NCBI GenBank assembly: GCA_001804415.1
Contig: MHGA01000008.1
Coordinates: forward strand, 2,891-37,132
Direction of reading: 5' to 3'
Length of the DNA: 34,242 nucleotides
Source of the DNA: Candidatus Aquivivens invisus
Lineage (GTDB): Bacteria > Omnitrophota > Gorgyraeia > Aquiviventales > Aquiviventaceae
This document shows positions 7,461-15,839 of the stretch, in pieces (position 1 is the stretch's first letter; the number at the start of each line of letters is the position of its first letter). The notes under the pieces are model-generated. The model worked only from the letters and a program-made list of their open reading frames with translations. It ran no database searches and had not been told where the DNA came from. Both the position numbers and the translations under genes were made by a program.

Positions 7461-8324
7461 ATGCCAAAAGTTACCGTCGAGGAACTCCAGAGGCGAAAAC
7501 CGCAAGGCGGGAAGATCACGATGCTGACCGCCTACGATTATCCCCTGGGCAAACTCGTGGATGAAGCCGGCGTGGACATCGTGCTGGTCGGCGACTCGCT
7601 GGGGATGGTCGTGCTGGGCTACGAGACGACTACGCCGGTCACCATGGAGGAGATGATCCATCATGCGAAAGCCGCCCGGCGAGGGGTCGCCAACGCCCTG
7701 CTCATCGGCGACATGCCGTTTCTCTCATTCCGCGGCTCGCTTGACGAGGCGCTGACGAACGCGAGGCGGTTCATCCAAGAAGCCGGCTGCGACGGTGTCA
7801 AGGTGGAGTGGAAGACCGGCATTGAACACACCGCCAACGCGATCATCGACGCGGGGATCCCCGTGATGGGCCATGTGGGGTTGACCCCCCAGACGGCGGC
7901 GAGTGAAGGAGGGTTTGGGATGCGGGGCAAGGACGCGGCGGCGGCCTCGCGCATCGTCGCCCAGGCCCTTGCGCTGGAAGGGGCCGGGTGCTTTGCGATG
8001 GTCGTGGAATGCGTGCCCGATCTGGTGGCGCAGGAGATCACCCGTCGGCTTCGCATCCCGACCATCGGCATCGGCTCAGGGCCATGGTGCGACGGCCAGG
8101 TGCTGGTGACGTATGATCTGATCGGCTTGTTCGAGCGATTCACGCCGCGCTTCGTGAAACGGTATGCCGAGACGGCCGCGATCATCCGGCGCGCCGCGGC
8201 CTCCTACGTGCAAGACGTCAAAGCCGGAACATTCCCCGGCCCTGAACACACGGTTGCCATGCCGCCTCAAGAAGCCGCCAAGTTCAAACTGAATCCACAA
8301 TCCAAAATTCACCTGATGCAATGA
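7461..8324 (+). CDS. panB: 3-methyl-2-oxobutanoate hydroxymethyltransferase
   Basis: PanB adds a hydroxymethyl group from 5,10-methylene-THF to 2-oxoisovalerate to make ketopantoate, the first committed step of pantothenate and CoA synthesis. The 287-residue decamer-type enzyme has 'TAYDYPLGKLVDEAGVD', metal ligands Asp45 ('VGDSLGM') and Asp84 ('IGDMPF'), Glu116 ('VKVEW'), and the catalytic base Glu183 in 'VVECVP'. 'GIGSGPWCDGQVLV' is also typical. Its cofactor links it to the glycine cleavage genes upstream. It overlaps the next gene by ATGA. Confidence 0.95.
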   Translation: MPKVTVEELQRRKPQGGKITMLTAYDYPLGKLVDEAGVDIVLVGDSLGMVVLGYETTTPVTMEEMIHHAKAARRGVANALLIGDMPFLSFRGSLDEALTNARRFIQEAGCDGVKVEWKTGIEHTANAIIDAGIPVMGHVGLTPQTAASEGGFGMRGKDAAAASRIVAQALALEGAGCFAMVVECVPDLVAQEITRRLRIPTIGIGSGPWCDGQVLVTYDLIGLFERFTPRFVKRYAETAAIIRRAAASYVQDVKAGTFPGPEHTVAMPPQEAAKFKLNPQSKIHLMQ

Positions 8325-8965
8325 ATCAGAGAGCGTACTACCCGCTGTTTGCCGACTTGACTGGTCGGCGCTGCGTCGTGATCGGCGGCGGGGTGGTCGC
8401 CCAGCGCAAGGTGACGGCGTTGCTGCGGTGCCGGGCGCACGTGATGGTCGTGAGTCCGGAGGCGACGGCGCGACTGGCGAGGTACGCCCGGGCAGGGGAG
8501 ATCGTGCATCATGCTCGACGCTTCCGTCCGGCCGATCTGCGAGGCGCGTGGCTGGTGTACGCGGCCACCGATGACCCGCAGACCAACGGGCTGGTCTTCC
8601 GCACCGCAACACGCCGACGCATCTTCACGAACGTGGTGGATCAACCGCAGCGGTGTTCCTTTATCGCGCCGGCGATCGCCAGGCGAGGCGAGGTGGTCAT
8701 CGCCGTCAGCACCGGCGGGAGAAGCCCGACGCTGGCCAAAACGTTGCGACGCGAGGTGCAACGACTCATCGGTGGCGACTACGCGGCGATGCTACGGCTG
8801 CTGGGAAGCCTTCGGGCCGTGGCCAAGCGTCGCTTGCCCCTCTACGATGATCGCAAGCGCTACTTCGCCCGTCTCGTCCAGGGTCGTGTGTTTGATTTGG
8901 TTCGACGGGGCCGCCGAGGGGCGGCGCGCCGGGAAGCCCTCAGGATGTTGGAAAATGGTCGATGA
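8321..8965 (+). CDS. Precorrin-2 dehydrogenase / sirohydrochlorin ferrochelatase (Met8/CysG N-terminal type)
   Basis: This protein oxidises precorrin-2 to sirohydrochlorin with NAD+ and may also insert iron to make sirohaem. The 214 residues open 'YYPLFADLTGRRCVVIGGG', with the Rossmann motif 'GGGVVAQRK' near residues 22-30, then 'VYAATDDPQTN', 'TNVVDQPQRCSFIAPA' and 'STGGRSPTLAK', all hallmarks of the family. It overlaps panB upstream and hemC downstream by ATGA junctions. In many genomes hemA sits between a Met8-type gene and hemC; here hemC follows directly. Its substrate precursor comes from the CobA domain encoded at 10012-11598. Confidence 0.88.
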   Translation: MNQRAYYPLFADLTGRRCVVIGGGVVAQRKVTALLRCRAHVMVVSPEATARLARYARAGEIVHHARRFRPADLRGAWLVYAATDDPQTNGLVFRTATRRRIFTNVVDQPQRCSFIAPAIARRGEVVIAVSTGGRSPTLAKTLRREVQRLIGGDYAAMLRLLGSLRAVAKRRLPLYDDRKRYFARLVQGRVFDLVRRGRRGAARREALRMLENGR

Positions 8966-9872
8966 ACCACATCGTCGGCGCTCGCGGAAGTTCCTTAAGC
9001 CGCTGCCAGGCCCAGATGATTCTCACGCGGTTGGAAGAGCAGTGCCCCTCGCGCCGCTTCGTCTTCAAGGCGATTGCCTCCGCCGGCGACCGGCAGCCGG
9101 ATGTTCGACTGGTCGCCCTGGGCGAGGAAGGCATCTTTGTGAAAGAGTTGGAAGCCGCGCTCTCCGGCGGCGAAATCGACTGCGCGGTGCACAGCCTGAA
9201 GGATCTGCCGCTGGCCACACCGGAGGGGCTGGCGATCGCGGCGATCACCGAGCGGGATGATGCGCACGATGCGTTCATCAGCCGCTCCGGCCGGTCCTTT
9301 GAGGAGCTGCCAGCCGGCTCGCGGATCGGCACGTCAAGCCCGAGACGGATCAGCCAACTTCGCCGCCGGCGCAAGGACGTGGAGTGTGTCGAGATCCGCG
9401 GCAACGTCGACACGCGCCTGAGGAAGTTGCAGGAGGGGCAGTACGACGCGATCGTGCTGGCCGCCTGCGGACTGATCCGGCTGGGCCTTGAGGACCGCAT
9501 CACGGAGTTGCTGCCCTTTGAGATGATGTTGCCTGAGCCGGGCCAGGGGTGCCTGGCCGTTGAGGCGCGCAGCGGCGATTCGCGCATGATTGAGATGTTG
9601 CGCGGCCTGGATCATGCGCCGTCCCGCGCCTGCGTCGAGGCCGAACGCGCGTTGCTCGCAGCCCTCGGCGGCGGCTGCCGCGTGCCGATTGCGGCGCATG
9701 CCTCCCGCCAAGAAGGGGGGCTGACGTTAGAAGGCACGGTCGTGTCTGCCGACGGACGCGAGGCGGTCCGCGACCGGATAAGCGGTGTGATCACAGAACC
9801 TGTGGCACTCGGGGAGCGCCTTGCCAAGCGACTGATTGAGCAAGGCGCCCCTCAGCTCTTAGAAAAGGCACT

Positions 9873-9882
<10 letters not shown>
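8962..9882 (+). CDS. hemC: Porphobilinogen deaminase (hydroxymethylbilane synthase)
   Basis: HemC joins four porphobilinogens into hydroxymethylbilane on a covalently bound dipyrromethane cofactor. In this 306-residue protein the cofactor cysteine is Cys239 in 'ALGGGCRVPIA' and the catalytic aspartate is Asp81 in 'HSLKDLP'. 'GTSSPRR', 'EIRGNVDTRLRKL' and 'PEPGQGCLAVEAR' are also present. The start overlaps the Met8-type gene (ATGA). Its TAG stop at 9880-9882 lies inside the downstream tRNA-Arg, where it forms positions 8-10 of the tRNA. RNase P cleavage at the tRNA 5' end would therefore remove the stop codon from the hemC message. Confidence 0.95.
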
Positions 9883-9949
<67 letters not shown>

Positions 9950-9954
9950 ATTCA

Positions 9955-9994
9955 GTGGCCGAGTGGCCAGGTGGCTTAGTGGCTAAGTGGAGTT
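9955..9994 (+). repeat. Five-unit octamer array after tRNA-Arg
   Basis: Five in-phase octamers start 5 bases after the encoded CCA: gtggccga, gtggccag, gtggctta, gtggctaa, gtggagtt. The frame of the next gene is open through the array, but the encoded peptide does not look like CobA. Confidence 0.85.
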
Positions 9995-10011
9995 TGGTTA
10001 ATCTGAGCGGC

Positions 10012-11598
10012 ATGCAATCCAAAATCCAAAATCCAAAATCTAAAATTGGAGTTGTCTATCTCGTTGGCGCTGGTCCGGGGGATCCCGGCTTGATCACCGT
10101 CAAAGGCCTGCAGGCGCTCCAGCAGGCCGATGTGGTGATCTACGACCATTTGGTGTCTGAGCGGCTGCTGGATCACTGCAAGCCCGCCGCGAAGATCATC
10201 TATGCCGGCAAGGAGCGCCATCGGCACACGAAAACCCAAGCCGAGATCGAGCGGTTGCTCATCCGCTTTGCGAAATCCGGCAAGACCGTCGTGCGGCTCA
10301 AGGGCGGCGACCCGGTGCTCTTTGGTCGAGGAGGCGAAGAGGCCTTGGCGCTCGCCAAGGCGCATCTGCCCTTTGACATCATCCCCGGCGTCACCAGCGC
10401 GATTGCCGTGCCGGCCTATGCCGGCATTCCGGTGACGCATCGGGTGATGGCGTCCTCGGTGGCCCTGGTCACCGGCCATGAAGACGCGTCGAAATCTGAG
10501 GCGAGCCTCAACTGGGCGCAGCTCGCCACGGCGACGGACACGCTGGTGCTGCTGATGGGGGTGGCGACGTTGCGGGAAACCGTCGAACGACTCATTCGGC
10601 ACGGTCGAGCCAAGACCACCCCCTGCGCGGTCATCGAATGGGGCACATTGCCTTGGCAACGGACGGTCACGGGGACGCTGGCGACCATCGTCCGACGATG
10701 CGTCGCGGCTGACATGCGTCCGCCCGCGGTGATCGTCGTGGGCGAGGTGGTTCGGCTGCGGAGGCGGCTGTCGTGGTTTGAGCGAAAGCCGCTGTTCGGA
10801 CAGCGGGTTGTGGTCACGCGACCAGCCGATCGGGTGGACCAGCTCGCCAATCTCTTGGAGGCCCTCGGAGCTGAGGTGATTGCCTTGCCGGCGATCGCAT
10901 TGGCCCCGGTTGCGTCCAACGGGTTGTTTCGTCGCGCCCTCCAGGATCTCGAGACCTTCGACTGGGTGTTCTTTACCAGTCCTGAGGGGATCCGGTGGTT
11001 CAGACGATTGTTAGCCGGAGAACGTCAAGATCTTCGGATTCTCCGTGGGCGGCACATCGCGGCCATTGGGCCGAAGACCGCGGCCTCCATTGAGCAGCAG
11101 GGGATTCACGTCGACTTCCAGCCGAAGACGTTCAGTCAGGAGGGGCTGCTGGAGGGGTTGAAGCGGCGGCGGCTTGCGGGTCGTCGCGCGTTGATCCTCA
11201 GCGCCAAAGGCGCTCGAGACGTGCTGGAACAAGGGCTCAAGGCGTATGGCGTGGACGTTCGGAAGGTCCCGCTGTATCAGACGGTCATCCCTCCTCGATT
11301 GGTCGAGCGGGTGAAGCGTGTCTTTGAAGAACCAACTGACTGGGTCACCGTGACCTCCGCGAGTTGCGCGGATCATCTGGTGGCTGCCTTGACGGCGGCA
11401 GGACTGAAGCGACTGATCGGCAGGATTCGGTGGGCCTCGATTGGACCGGTGACCTCGCTTGCCGTGCGGCGGTTGGGCGGGCGGGTGGCGGTGGAAGCGC
11501 GTCGCGCCACCATCGAAGGGTTGGTAGACGCCTTAGTAAAGGGAGGGAAACGCCGTGGCATATCCCGTGCATCGGTTGCGCCGGCTTCGGCAATCTGA
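10012..11598 (+). CDS. cobA-hemD: Fused uroporphyrinogen-III C-methyltransferase and uroporphyrinogen-III synthase
   Basis: This is a two-domain protein of about 528 residues. The N-terminal part, roughly residues 14-260, is the SAM-dependent methyltransferase that makes precorrin-2: 'YLVGAGPGDPGLITVKG', 'VVRLKGGDPVLFGRGGEEA', 'PGVTSAIAVPAYAGIPVTHR' and 'TLVLLMG'. The C-terminal part, roughly 265-515, is HemD, which closes and flips hydroxymethylbilane to uroporphyrinogen III: 'VVVTRPADRVDQL', 'WVFFTSPEGIRWF', 'AIGPKTAASI', 'VTVTSASCADHL'. Such fusions are known in several phyla. The start is uncertain: ATG 10012 adds about 12 residues from a heptamer array, and upstream ATG/GTG codons lie in another array. 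HemC product and the Met8-type enzyme are encoded next door. It overlaps hemB by 44 bases. Confidence 0.9.
   Translation: MQSKIQNPKSKIGVVYLVGAGPGDPGLITVKGLQALQQADVVIYDHLVSERLLDHCKPAAKIIYAGKERHRHTKTQAEIERLLIRFAKSGKTVVRLKGGDPVLFGRGGEEALALAKAHLPFDIIPGVTSAIAVPAYAGIPVTHRVMASSVALVTGHEDASKSEASLNWAQLATATDTLVLLMGVATLRETVERLIRHGRAKTTPCAVIEWGTLPWQRTVTGTLATIVRRCVAADMRPPAVIVVGEVVRLRRRLSWFERKPLFGQRVVVTRPADRVDQLANLLEALGAEVIALPAIALAPVASNGLFRRALQDLETFDWVFFTSPEGIRWFRRLLAGERQDLRILRGRHIAAIGPKTAASIEQQGIHVDFQPKTFSQEGLLEGLKRRRLAGRRALILSAKGARDVLEQGLKAYGVDVRKVPLYQTVIPPRLVERVKRVFEEPTDWVTVTSASCADHLVAALTAAGLKRLIGRIRWASIGPVTSLAVRRLGGRVAVEARRATIEGLVDALVKGGKRRGISRASVAPASAI
10016..10050 (+). repeat. Five-unit heptamer array at the cobA-hemD start
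   Basis: Five in-phase heptamers: aatccaa, aatccaa, aatccaa, aatctaa, aattgga. The array begins 1 base after the presumed ATG (10012-10014) and encodes the first dozen residues of the protein. The final unit is close to the reverse complement of the first. Confidence 0.88.
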
Positions 11599-12613
11599 AT
11601 CGTTGCGGCGGCTGATTCGCGAGACGCGCGTATCCGTGGACCAGTTGGTGATGCCGCTCTTTGTCCGCCCGGGGGCCAATATTCGGATGGCGATTCCGTC
11701 CATGCCCGGGCAGTTCCAGTTGTCCATCGACCAGCTCGTCCGCGAATGCCAGGAGCTCCGCGACCTGCGGATCCCAGCGGTGTTGCTCTTCGGGATTCCT
11801 CAGAGCAAGGACGAGCGCGCCGGCGGCGCGTACACAAAAGACGGCATCGTTCAACGGGCGGTTCAGGCGATTAAAACGCAGGTGCCGGGGCTCTCGGTCA
11901 TCACCGATGTGTGCCTGTGCGCGTATATGAGTCATGGGCATTGCGGCGTCATACAAAGGGAGAAGGGGGAAGGGAGAAGGGGGAAGGGCAAAGCGACATC
12001 CCGTGCCCCTCGCCCCTCGCCCCTCGCCCCTGAGCAGGGGGTTGTCATCGATCATGACGCGACGCTGGAGTTGCTGGCGAAAACGGCGGTGTCGCATGCG
12101 CGCTCCGGCGCCGATCTCGTCGCGCCCTCCGACATGATGGACGGCCGCGTGCGCGCGATTCGTCAGGCGCTGGATGCGGCAGGCTTGACCGGCACCCCGA
12201 TCATGTCGTATGCGGCCAAGTACGCCTCGTCGTTGTACGGGCCGTTCCGCGAGGCGGTCGACTCGACGCCGGCGTTTGGCGACCGAAAATCCTATCAGAT
12301 GGACCCGGCCAATGTCGAGGAGGCGCTGCGCGAGGTCGCTGCGGATCTCGAGGAGGGCGCGGATATCGTCATCATCAAGCCGGCGCTGGCGTATCTGGAT
12401 GTGATCGTCCGCGTCAAACAACGCTTCGGCCAGCCGGTGGCGGCGTTCAACGTCAGCGGCGAGTACGCGATGGTCAAGGCGGCCGCCGCGAGAGGCTGGC
12501 TGATGGAACGCGCCACGTGGTTCGAGATGCTGCTGGCGATGCGGCGCGCCGGCGCCGATCTCCTCATCACGTACTGGGCCAAGGACGCCGCCAAGCTCCT
12601 CCGTGAGAGATGA
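11555..12613 (+). CDS. hemB: Delta-aminolevulinic acid dehydratase with in-frame repeat insertion
   Basis: HemB condenses two 5-aminolevulinates to porphobilinogen. GTG 11555 is preceded by AAAGGGAGGG and gives 352 residues. Zinc-type cysteines are Cys120 and Cys122 in 'DVCLCAYMSHGHCG' plus Cys130, and the Schiff-base lysines are Lys222 ('SYAAKYAS') and Lys275 ('IIKPALAYLD'). Between 'HGHCGV' and 'DHDATLELL' the protein carries about 27 extra residues, rich in R, K, G, P, made by a heptamer array (11956-12033). In E. coli HemB this link is only about 8 residues. The rest of the sequence looks intact, so the enzyme may tolerate the loop. It overlaps cobA-hemD by 44 bases and hemL by ATGA. Confidence 0.93.
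   Translation: MAYPVHRLRRLRQSESLRRLIRETRVSVDQLVMPLFVRPGANIRMAIPSMPGQFQLSIDQLVRECQELRDLRIPAVLLFGIPQSKDERAGGAYTKDGIVQRAVQAIKTQVPGLSVITDVCLCAYMSHGHCGVIQREKGEGRRGKGKATSRAPRPSPLAPEQGVVIDHDATLELLAKTAVSHARSGADLVAPSDMMDGRVRAIRQALDAAGLTGTPIMSYAAKYASSLYGPFREAVDSTPAFGDRKSYQMDPANVEEALREVAADLEEGADIVIIKPALAYLDVIVRVKQRFGQPVAAFNVSGEYAMVKAAAARGWLMERATWFEMLLAMRRAGADLLITYWAKDAAKLLRER
11956..12033 (+). repeat. Heptamer array pair inserted in frame within hemB
   Basis: The left arm has five heptamers aagggag, aaggggg, aagggag, aaggggg, aagggca (11956-11990) plus a degenerate aagcgac. After a short spacer come four heptamers cccctcg, cccctcg, cccctcg, cccctga (12006-12033). The arms are imperfectly complementary (purine-rich against pyrimidine-rich). 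Frame is kept across the element and no stop codon is introduced. Confidence 0.9.
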
Positions 12614-13950
12614 CACCTCGAAGTGCGGAATGCGGAGTGCGGAGTGCGTCCGCCAAGAAGTGTGGCGGACGCATTCCAAATTCCAAATTCCGAATTGAAC
12701 GGTACCTGGTTGGGGGCGTGAACAGCCCGGTGCGGGCGTTTCGACGAGTGGGGGCTGATCCCGTCGTCTTGCGAAGCGGCCGCGGGGCGTGGGTGACCGA
12801 TGCGCGGGGGCGGCGCTTCCTCGATTGCATCATGGGCTGGGGCTCGCTGATCCTCGGGCACAACCATCCTCCCGTGCTGCGCGCGATTCAGCGCCAGTTA
12901 TCCCGGGGGACCGTGCTCGGGTTGACGACCGCGCGTGAAAGGCAACTCGCTGAAACCCTCTGTGACGCCATGCCCTCAATCGAGCGAGTGCGGTTCACGC
13001 CCTCCGGGACGGAGGCCTGCATGGTGGCCGTCCGGCTGGCGCGCGCGTGGACCACGCGCACGAAGGTGCTCACCTTCGAGGGCTGTTACCACGGGCACAG
13101 CGACGGCCTGTTGGTCAAACGCGGATCGGGGTTGGCCACCGTAGGGTTGTCGAGCAGCGCCGGGGTGCCGTCCAGCGTGGCCCACGAGACGATCGTGGTG
13201 CCGTACAACGATCCAGCCGCCCTTGAGGATGCCGTGACACGATTCCAGGAGGACATCGCGTGCGCGATCGTTGAGCCCGTGGCCGCCAACATGGGAGTGG
13301 TCGTGCCTGATCGCGTCTGGCTCAAGCGGCTGCGAGCGCTTGCGACCGCCCACGGCATCGTGCTGATCTTTGACGAAACCGTCACCGGCTTCCGGCTTCG
13401 CTACGGAGGCATCCAGGAGACGGTTGGCGTGAAGCCGGATCTGACGACGCTCGGCAAGATCATCGGGGGCGGCTTGCCCATCGGGGCGGTTGGGGGGCGG
13501 GCCGATCTCATGGAGCAGTTGGCTCCGAACGGCCCGGTGTATCATGCCGGGACGTTTGCAGGACACCCCCTCGCGATGGCGGCCGGCGTGGCGACCTTAG
13601 GCGTGCTTCGCCGGCAGGCTCCGTACGAGCGGCTTGAGGCGCTGGGAGGCCGCCTGGCCGCCGGCTTGCGCGATGCGGCGAAGCAGGCGCGCTCGGCGCT
13701 GCAGGTGAATCAGATCGGGTCCATGCTGACGCTGTTCTTCAGCGAATGTCCCGTGCGTCGGTTCGCCGACGCCCAGGCAGCCGACACGCAACGTTTCGCC
13801 GCGTTGGCGAACGCGCTTCGGAGGCGAGGCGTGCTGATTCCTCCTTCACCGTTCGAGGCCTGGTTCCTCTCCGCGAGGCACACCGCCGCCCACGTGGATC
13901 GGATCACGGCCATGGCACAGCACGAGCTGCGAGGGCTCCAGGCCGCATGA
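12610..13950 (+). CDS. hemL: Glutamate-1-semialdehyde 2,1-aminomutase
   Basis: HemL converts glutamate-1-semialdehyde to 5-aminolevulinate with PLP, the last step of the C5 route. The 446-residue frame has 'VGGVNSPVRAF', 'GHNHPPVL', 'PSGTEACMVAVRLARA', 'FEGCYHGHSDGLLV', 'FDETVTGFR' and the PLP lysine Lys283 in 'TLGKIIGGGLPIGAVGG'. The start ATG overlaps the hemB stop (ATGA). The first 33 or so residues before 'VGGVNSP' come from heptamer units and a hairpin, and the usual 'LFxxAxxxxPGG' N-terminal block is missing. It is followed by menG/ubiE with another ATGA overlap. HemA, which makes its substrate, is not encoded in the window. Confidence 0.94.
   Translation: MTPRSAECGVRSASAKKCGGRIPNSKFRIERYLVGGVNSPVRAFRRVGADPVVLRSGRGAWVTDARGRRFLDCIMGWGSLILGHNHPPVLRAIQRQLSRGTVLGLTTARERQLAETLCDAMPSIERVRFTPSGTEACMVAVRLARAWTTRTKVLTFEGCYHGHSDGLLVKRGSGLATVGLSSSAGVPSSVAHETIVVPYNDPAALEDAVTRFQEDIACAIVEPVAANMGVVVPDRVWLKRLRALATAHGIVLIFDETVTGFRLRYGGIQETVGVKPDLTTLGKIIGGGLPIGAVGGRADLMEQLAPNGPVYHAGTFAGHPLAMAAGVATLGVLRRQAPYERLEALGGRLAAGLRDAAKQARSALQVNQIGSMLTLFFSECPVRRFADAQAADTQRFAALANALRRRGVLIPPSPFEAWFLSARHTAAHVDRITAMAQHELRGLQAA
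12624..12700 (+). repeat. Heptamer arrays flanking a hairpin in the hemL N-terminus
   Basis: Heptamers tgcggaa, tgcggag, tgcggag, tgcgtcc (12624-12651) lead into a perfect 9-base-pair hairpin (12646-12654 with 12664-12672). Heptamers attccaa, attccaa, attccga, attgaac follow (12673-12700). The whole element is translated as the N-terminus of HemL. Confidence 0.88.
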
Positions 13951-14699
13951 TCGCCGCTGAGTTGGCCGCACCCGCTGAGAAACGGCAGTTCGTCCACCGG
14001 CTGTTTACGACGATCGCGCCGCGATACGACTGGTTTAACCGGCTGGCGAGTTTGGGGCTTGACCAGCGATGGCGGCGGCGGGCGGTGAAGGCCAGTGGCT
14101 TGACGCCAGGGATGCGCGTGTTGGATGTCTGCACGGGGACCGGGGACCTGGCGCTGCGCTGCGCGCGAGAGCTCAACGGACACGGGCTCATGGTCGGGGC
14201 GGATTTTAACGAAGCGATGCTACGGGGCGCTCGAGCCAAACGATCGATCCGCGTCCATGCCGCTGGGGGCGGGGTTCGCTGGGTGTGCGCGGATGCGCAG
14301 GCGCTGCCGTTCCGGTCGGGAAGTTTCGATCGGGTGCTGATCGGGTTTTCGACGAGAAATCTCAGCGACCTGCAGGCCGGGTTGCAGGAAATGATCCGCC
14401 TGCTCACATCCGGCGGCCGGCTCGTCATCCTGGAAACCGGCTTTCCATCGAATCCCATCGTGCGGGCCGGCTATTGGGTCTTCTTGATGACACTGGCTCG
14501 CGCCATCGGAGGGCTCTTGACAGGACGCCTCTGGCCGTTTACCTATTTCGCGCAATCGGTTAGAGGTTTCTTAAGCCCGCCGCAGGTGGTGTCGCTGCTG
14601 GCGTCATGCGGGACGAAGGCTCGATATCTGGCTCTGTCCTGGGGGCTGGCGAGCCTCTACATCGCAGACAAGCACTCAGCACTCAGCACTCAGCACTAA
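13947..14699 (+). CDS. Demethylmenaquinone / 2-polyprenylbenzoquinol methyltransferase (MenG/UbiE)
   Basis: This SAM-dependent C-methyltransferase of quinone synthesis has 250 residues from ATG 13947, which overlaps the hemL stop (ATGA). Family blocks are 'VHRLFTTIAPRYDWFNRL', 'SLGLDQRWRR', the SAM loop 'LDVCTGTGDLAL' (59-70), 'DAQALPF' and 'DRVLIGFSTRNL'. The frame is open 67 codons further upstream inside hemL, but that extension is a shadow. Its last residues are encoded by a heptamer array that also supplies the TAA stop. Whether the product is menaquinone or ubiquinone cannot be decided here. It is next to a polyprenyl diphosphate synthase that would make the side chain. Confidence 0.87.
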   Translation: MIAAELAAPAEKRQFVHRLFTTIAPRYDWFNRLASLGLDQRWRRRAVKASGLTPGMRVLDVCTGTGDLALRCARELNGHGLMVGADFNEAMLRGARAKRSIRVHAAGGGVRWVCADAQALPFRSGSFDRVLIGFSTRNLSDLQAGLQEMIRLLTSGGRLVILETGFPSNPIVRAGYWVFLMTLARAIGGLLTGRLWPFTYFAQSVRGFLSPPQVVSLLASCGTKARYLALSWGLASLYIADKHSALSTQH

Positions 14700-14705
14700 G
14701 CAAAT
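14671..14705 (+). repeat. Five-unit heptamer array at the menG/ubiE 3' end
   Basis: Five in-phase units agcactc, agcactc, agcactc, agcacta, agcaaat. The array encodes the last residues of the methyltransferase and its stop codon (14697-14699), and ends 5 bases before the start of the polyprenyl synthase gene. Confidence 0.9.
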
Positions 14706-14709
14706 ACCA

Positions 14710-15681
14710 ATGGAGCTTAAGACGATTTTGCGGCCGATTGACCAGCGCCTGGCGCAGGTGACGGATCGGGTGGTGGAGTCTCTGCAGCATCCGATGGCCA
14801 GGATGTGTGTCTACCTGATTACGGCCGGCGGCAAGCGCCTCCGACCTGCGCTGACCTTGTTGGCCGGACAGAGCGGCGATTTTCGGGCCAACCGGGAGGC
14901 CCTCGTCGACCTGGCGGCCGCGATTGAGCTCGTCCATACCGCGACCCTCATCCACGACGACATCGTGGACGGCTCGCTCGTGCGGCGCAAACGGCCGACG
15001 GTTCATGAGCGCTTCGGCACCGAGCGGGCCGTGCTCATGGGGGATTATTTGTATGCCGTGGCGTTCTCGGTGCTCTCAAGGCTCAAGGAGCCCTACGTGA
15101 CCTCGTACATGGCCCAGATTTGCCAGCAGCTTTCTCGGGGGGAAATCTTGGAGGTGGAGACGCGATACCGCTTCGGGGTCACTGAGGCGCGGTACCTGCA
15201 GGTCGTTCGGGAGAAGACCGCCTCGCTGATAGCGGCCTGCTGTCATCTCGGTGCGTATGTGGCCGGAGCGCCCCAGGACGCCGTCGACCGGCTGACGCGC
15301 TTTGGATGGAACCTGGGCATGGCGTTTCAAATCATGGATGACTGCCTGGATCTGATCGGCGATGAACGCGTGGCGGGCAAGACGCTGCGGTCGGATTTGG
15401 AGAAGGGGTCGCTGTCGCTGCCGATCATTTATCTGGCGCGCCGGTTATCCGCCACCGAGCGCCGTCGCCTGTTCGCCCCGTTGCGCCGGCGTCGAGCGAC
15501 GCAGGCGTTTGCACGGTCCGTGGCGAGCGCGGCGAACCGCTCAGGCGCGATCGAACAGGCCAAGGCGAGGGCGGAGCAGTTCATCCGGGACGCGATGGAC
15601 GTCTTGGCGCCGCGCAACGGGATCGCGTTGGTCGAGACGTACCGCCACCTGGCGCGGTACGCGATCGAACGGAGGAGCTGA
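14710..15681 (+). CDS. Long-chain polyprenyl diphosphate synthase
   Basis: This trans-isoprenyl diphosphate synthase (323 residues) elongates allylic diphosphates with isopentenyl diphosphate, most likely for the quinone tail. 'GGKRLRPALTLLAG' comes first, then the first aspartate-rich motif 'HDDIVDGSLVRRKRPT', and the second in 'MAFQIMDDCLDLIGD'. Chain length cannot be set from the sequence, although small residues ahead of the first Asp motif and the quinone methyltransferase next door fit an octaprenyl/heptaprenyl type (IspB/HepT). Its stop shares a base with the tatA start. Confidence 0.88.
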   Translation: MELKTILRPIDQRLAQVTDRVVESLQHPMARMCVYLITAGGKRLRPALTLLAGQSGDFRANREALVDLAAAIELVHTATLIHDDIVDGSLVRRKRPTVHERFGTERAVLMGDYLYAVAFSVLSRLKEPYVTSYMAQICQQLSRGEILEVETRYRFGVTEARYLQVVREKTASLIAACCHLGAYVAGAPQDAVDRLTRFGWNLGMAFQIMDDCLDLIGDERVAGKTLRSDLEKGSLSLPIIYLARRLSATERRRLFAPLRRRRATQAFARSVASAANRSGAIEQAKARAEQFIRDAMDVLAPRNGIALVETYRHLARYAIERRS

Positions 15682-15839
15682 TGGGACGCATGGGGATCGG
15701 GGAGTTGCTCGTCATCCTGGCGATCGTCCTGCTGATCGTGGGGGCACGGCGTCTGCCGGAGTTGGCGCGCGCGTTGGGGCAGTCGGTGCGGGAGTTTCAG
15801 AACGCCTTGAAAGGAAACAAGAAAAACGATGGATCGTGA
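15681..15839 (+). CDS. tatA: Short TatA-type twin-arginine translocase subunit
   Basis: This 52-residue protein has the TatA layout: a short N-terminus, a transmembrane helix 'GIGELLVILAIVLLIVG' (5-21), the hinge and amphipathic helix 'RRLPELARALGQSVREFQNA', and a lysine-rich end. TatA oligomers form the pore for folded Tat substrates in the inner membrane. GGAGG lies 5 bases before ATG 15681; ATG 15690 is an alternative. It overlaps the polyprenyl synthase stop by one base and the Rieske gene by 11 bases. The Rieske protein has a Tat-type signal anchor, so the translocase subunit and a substrate are made together. Confidence 0.9.
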   Translation: MGRMGIGELLVILAIVLLIVGARRLPELARALGQSVREFQNALKGNKKNDGS

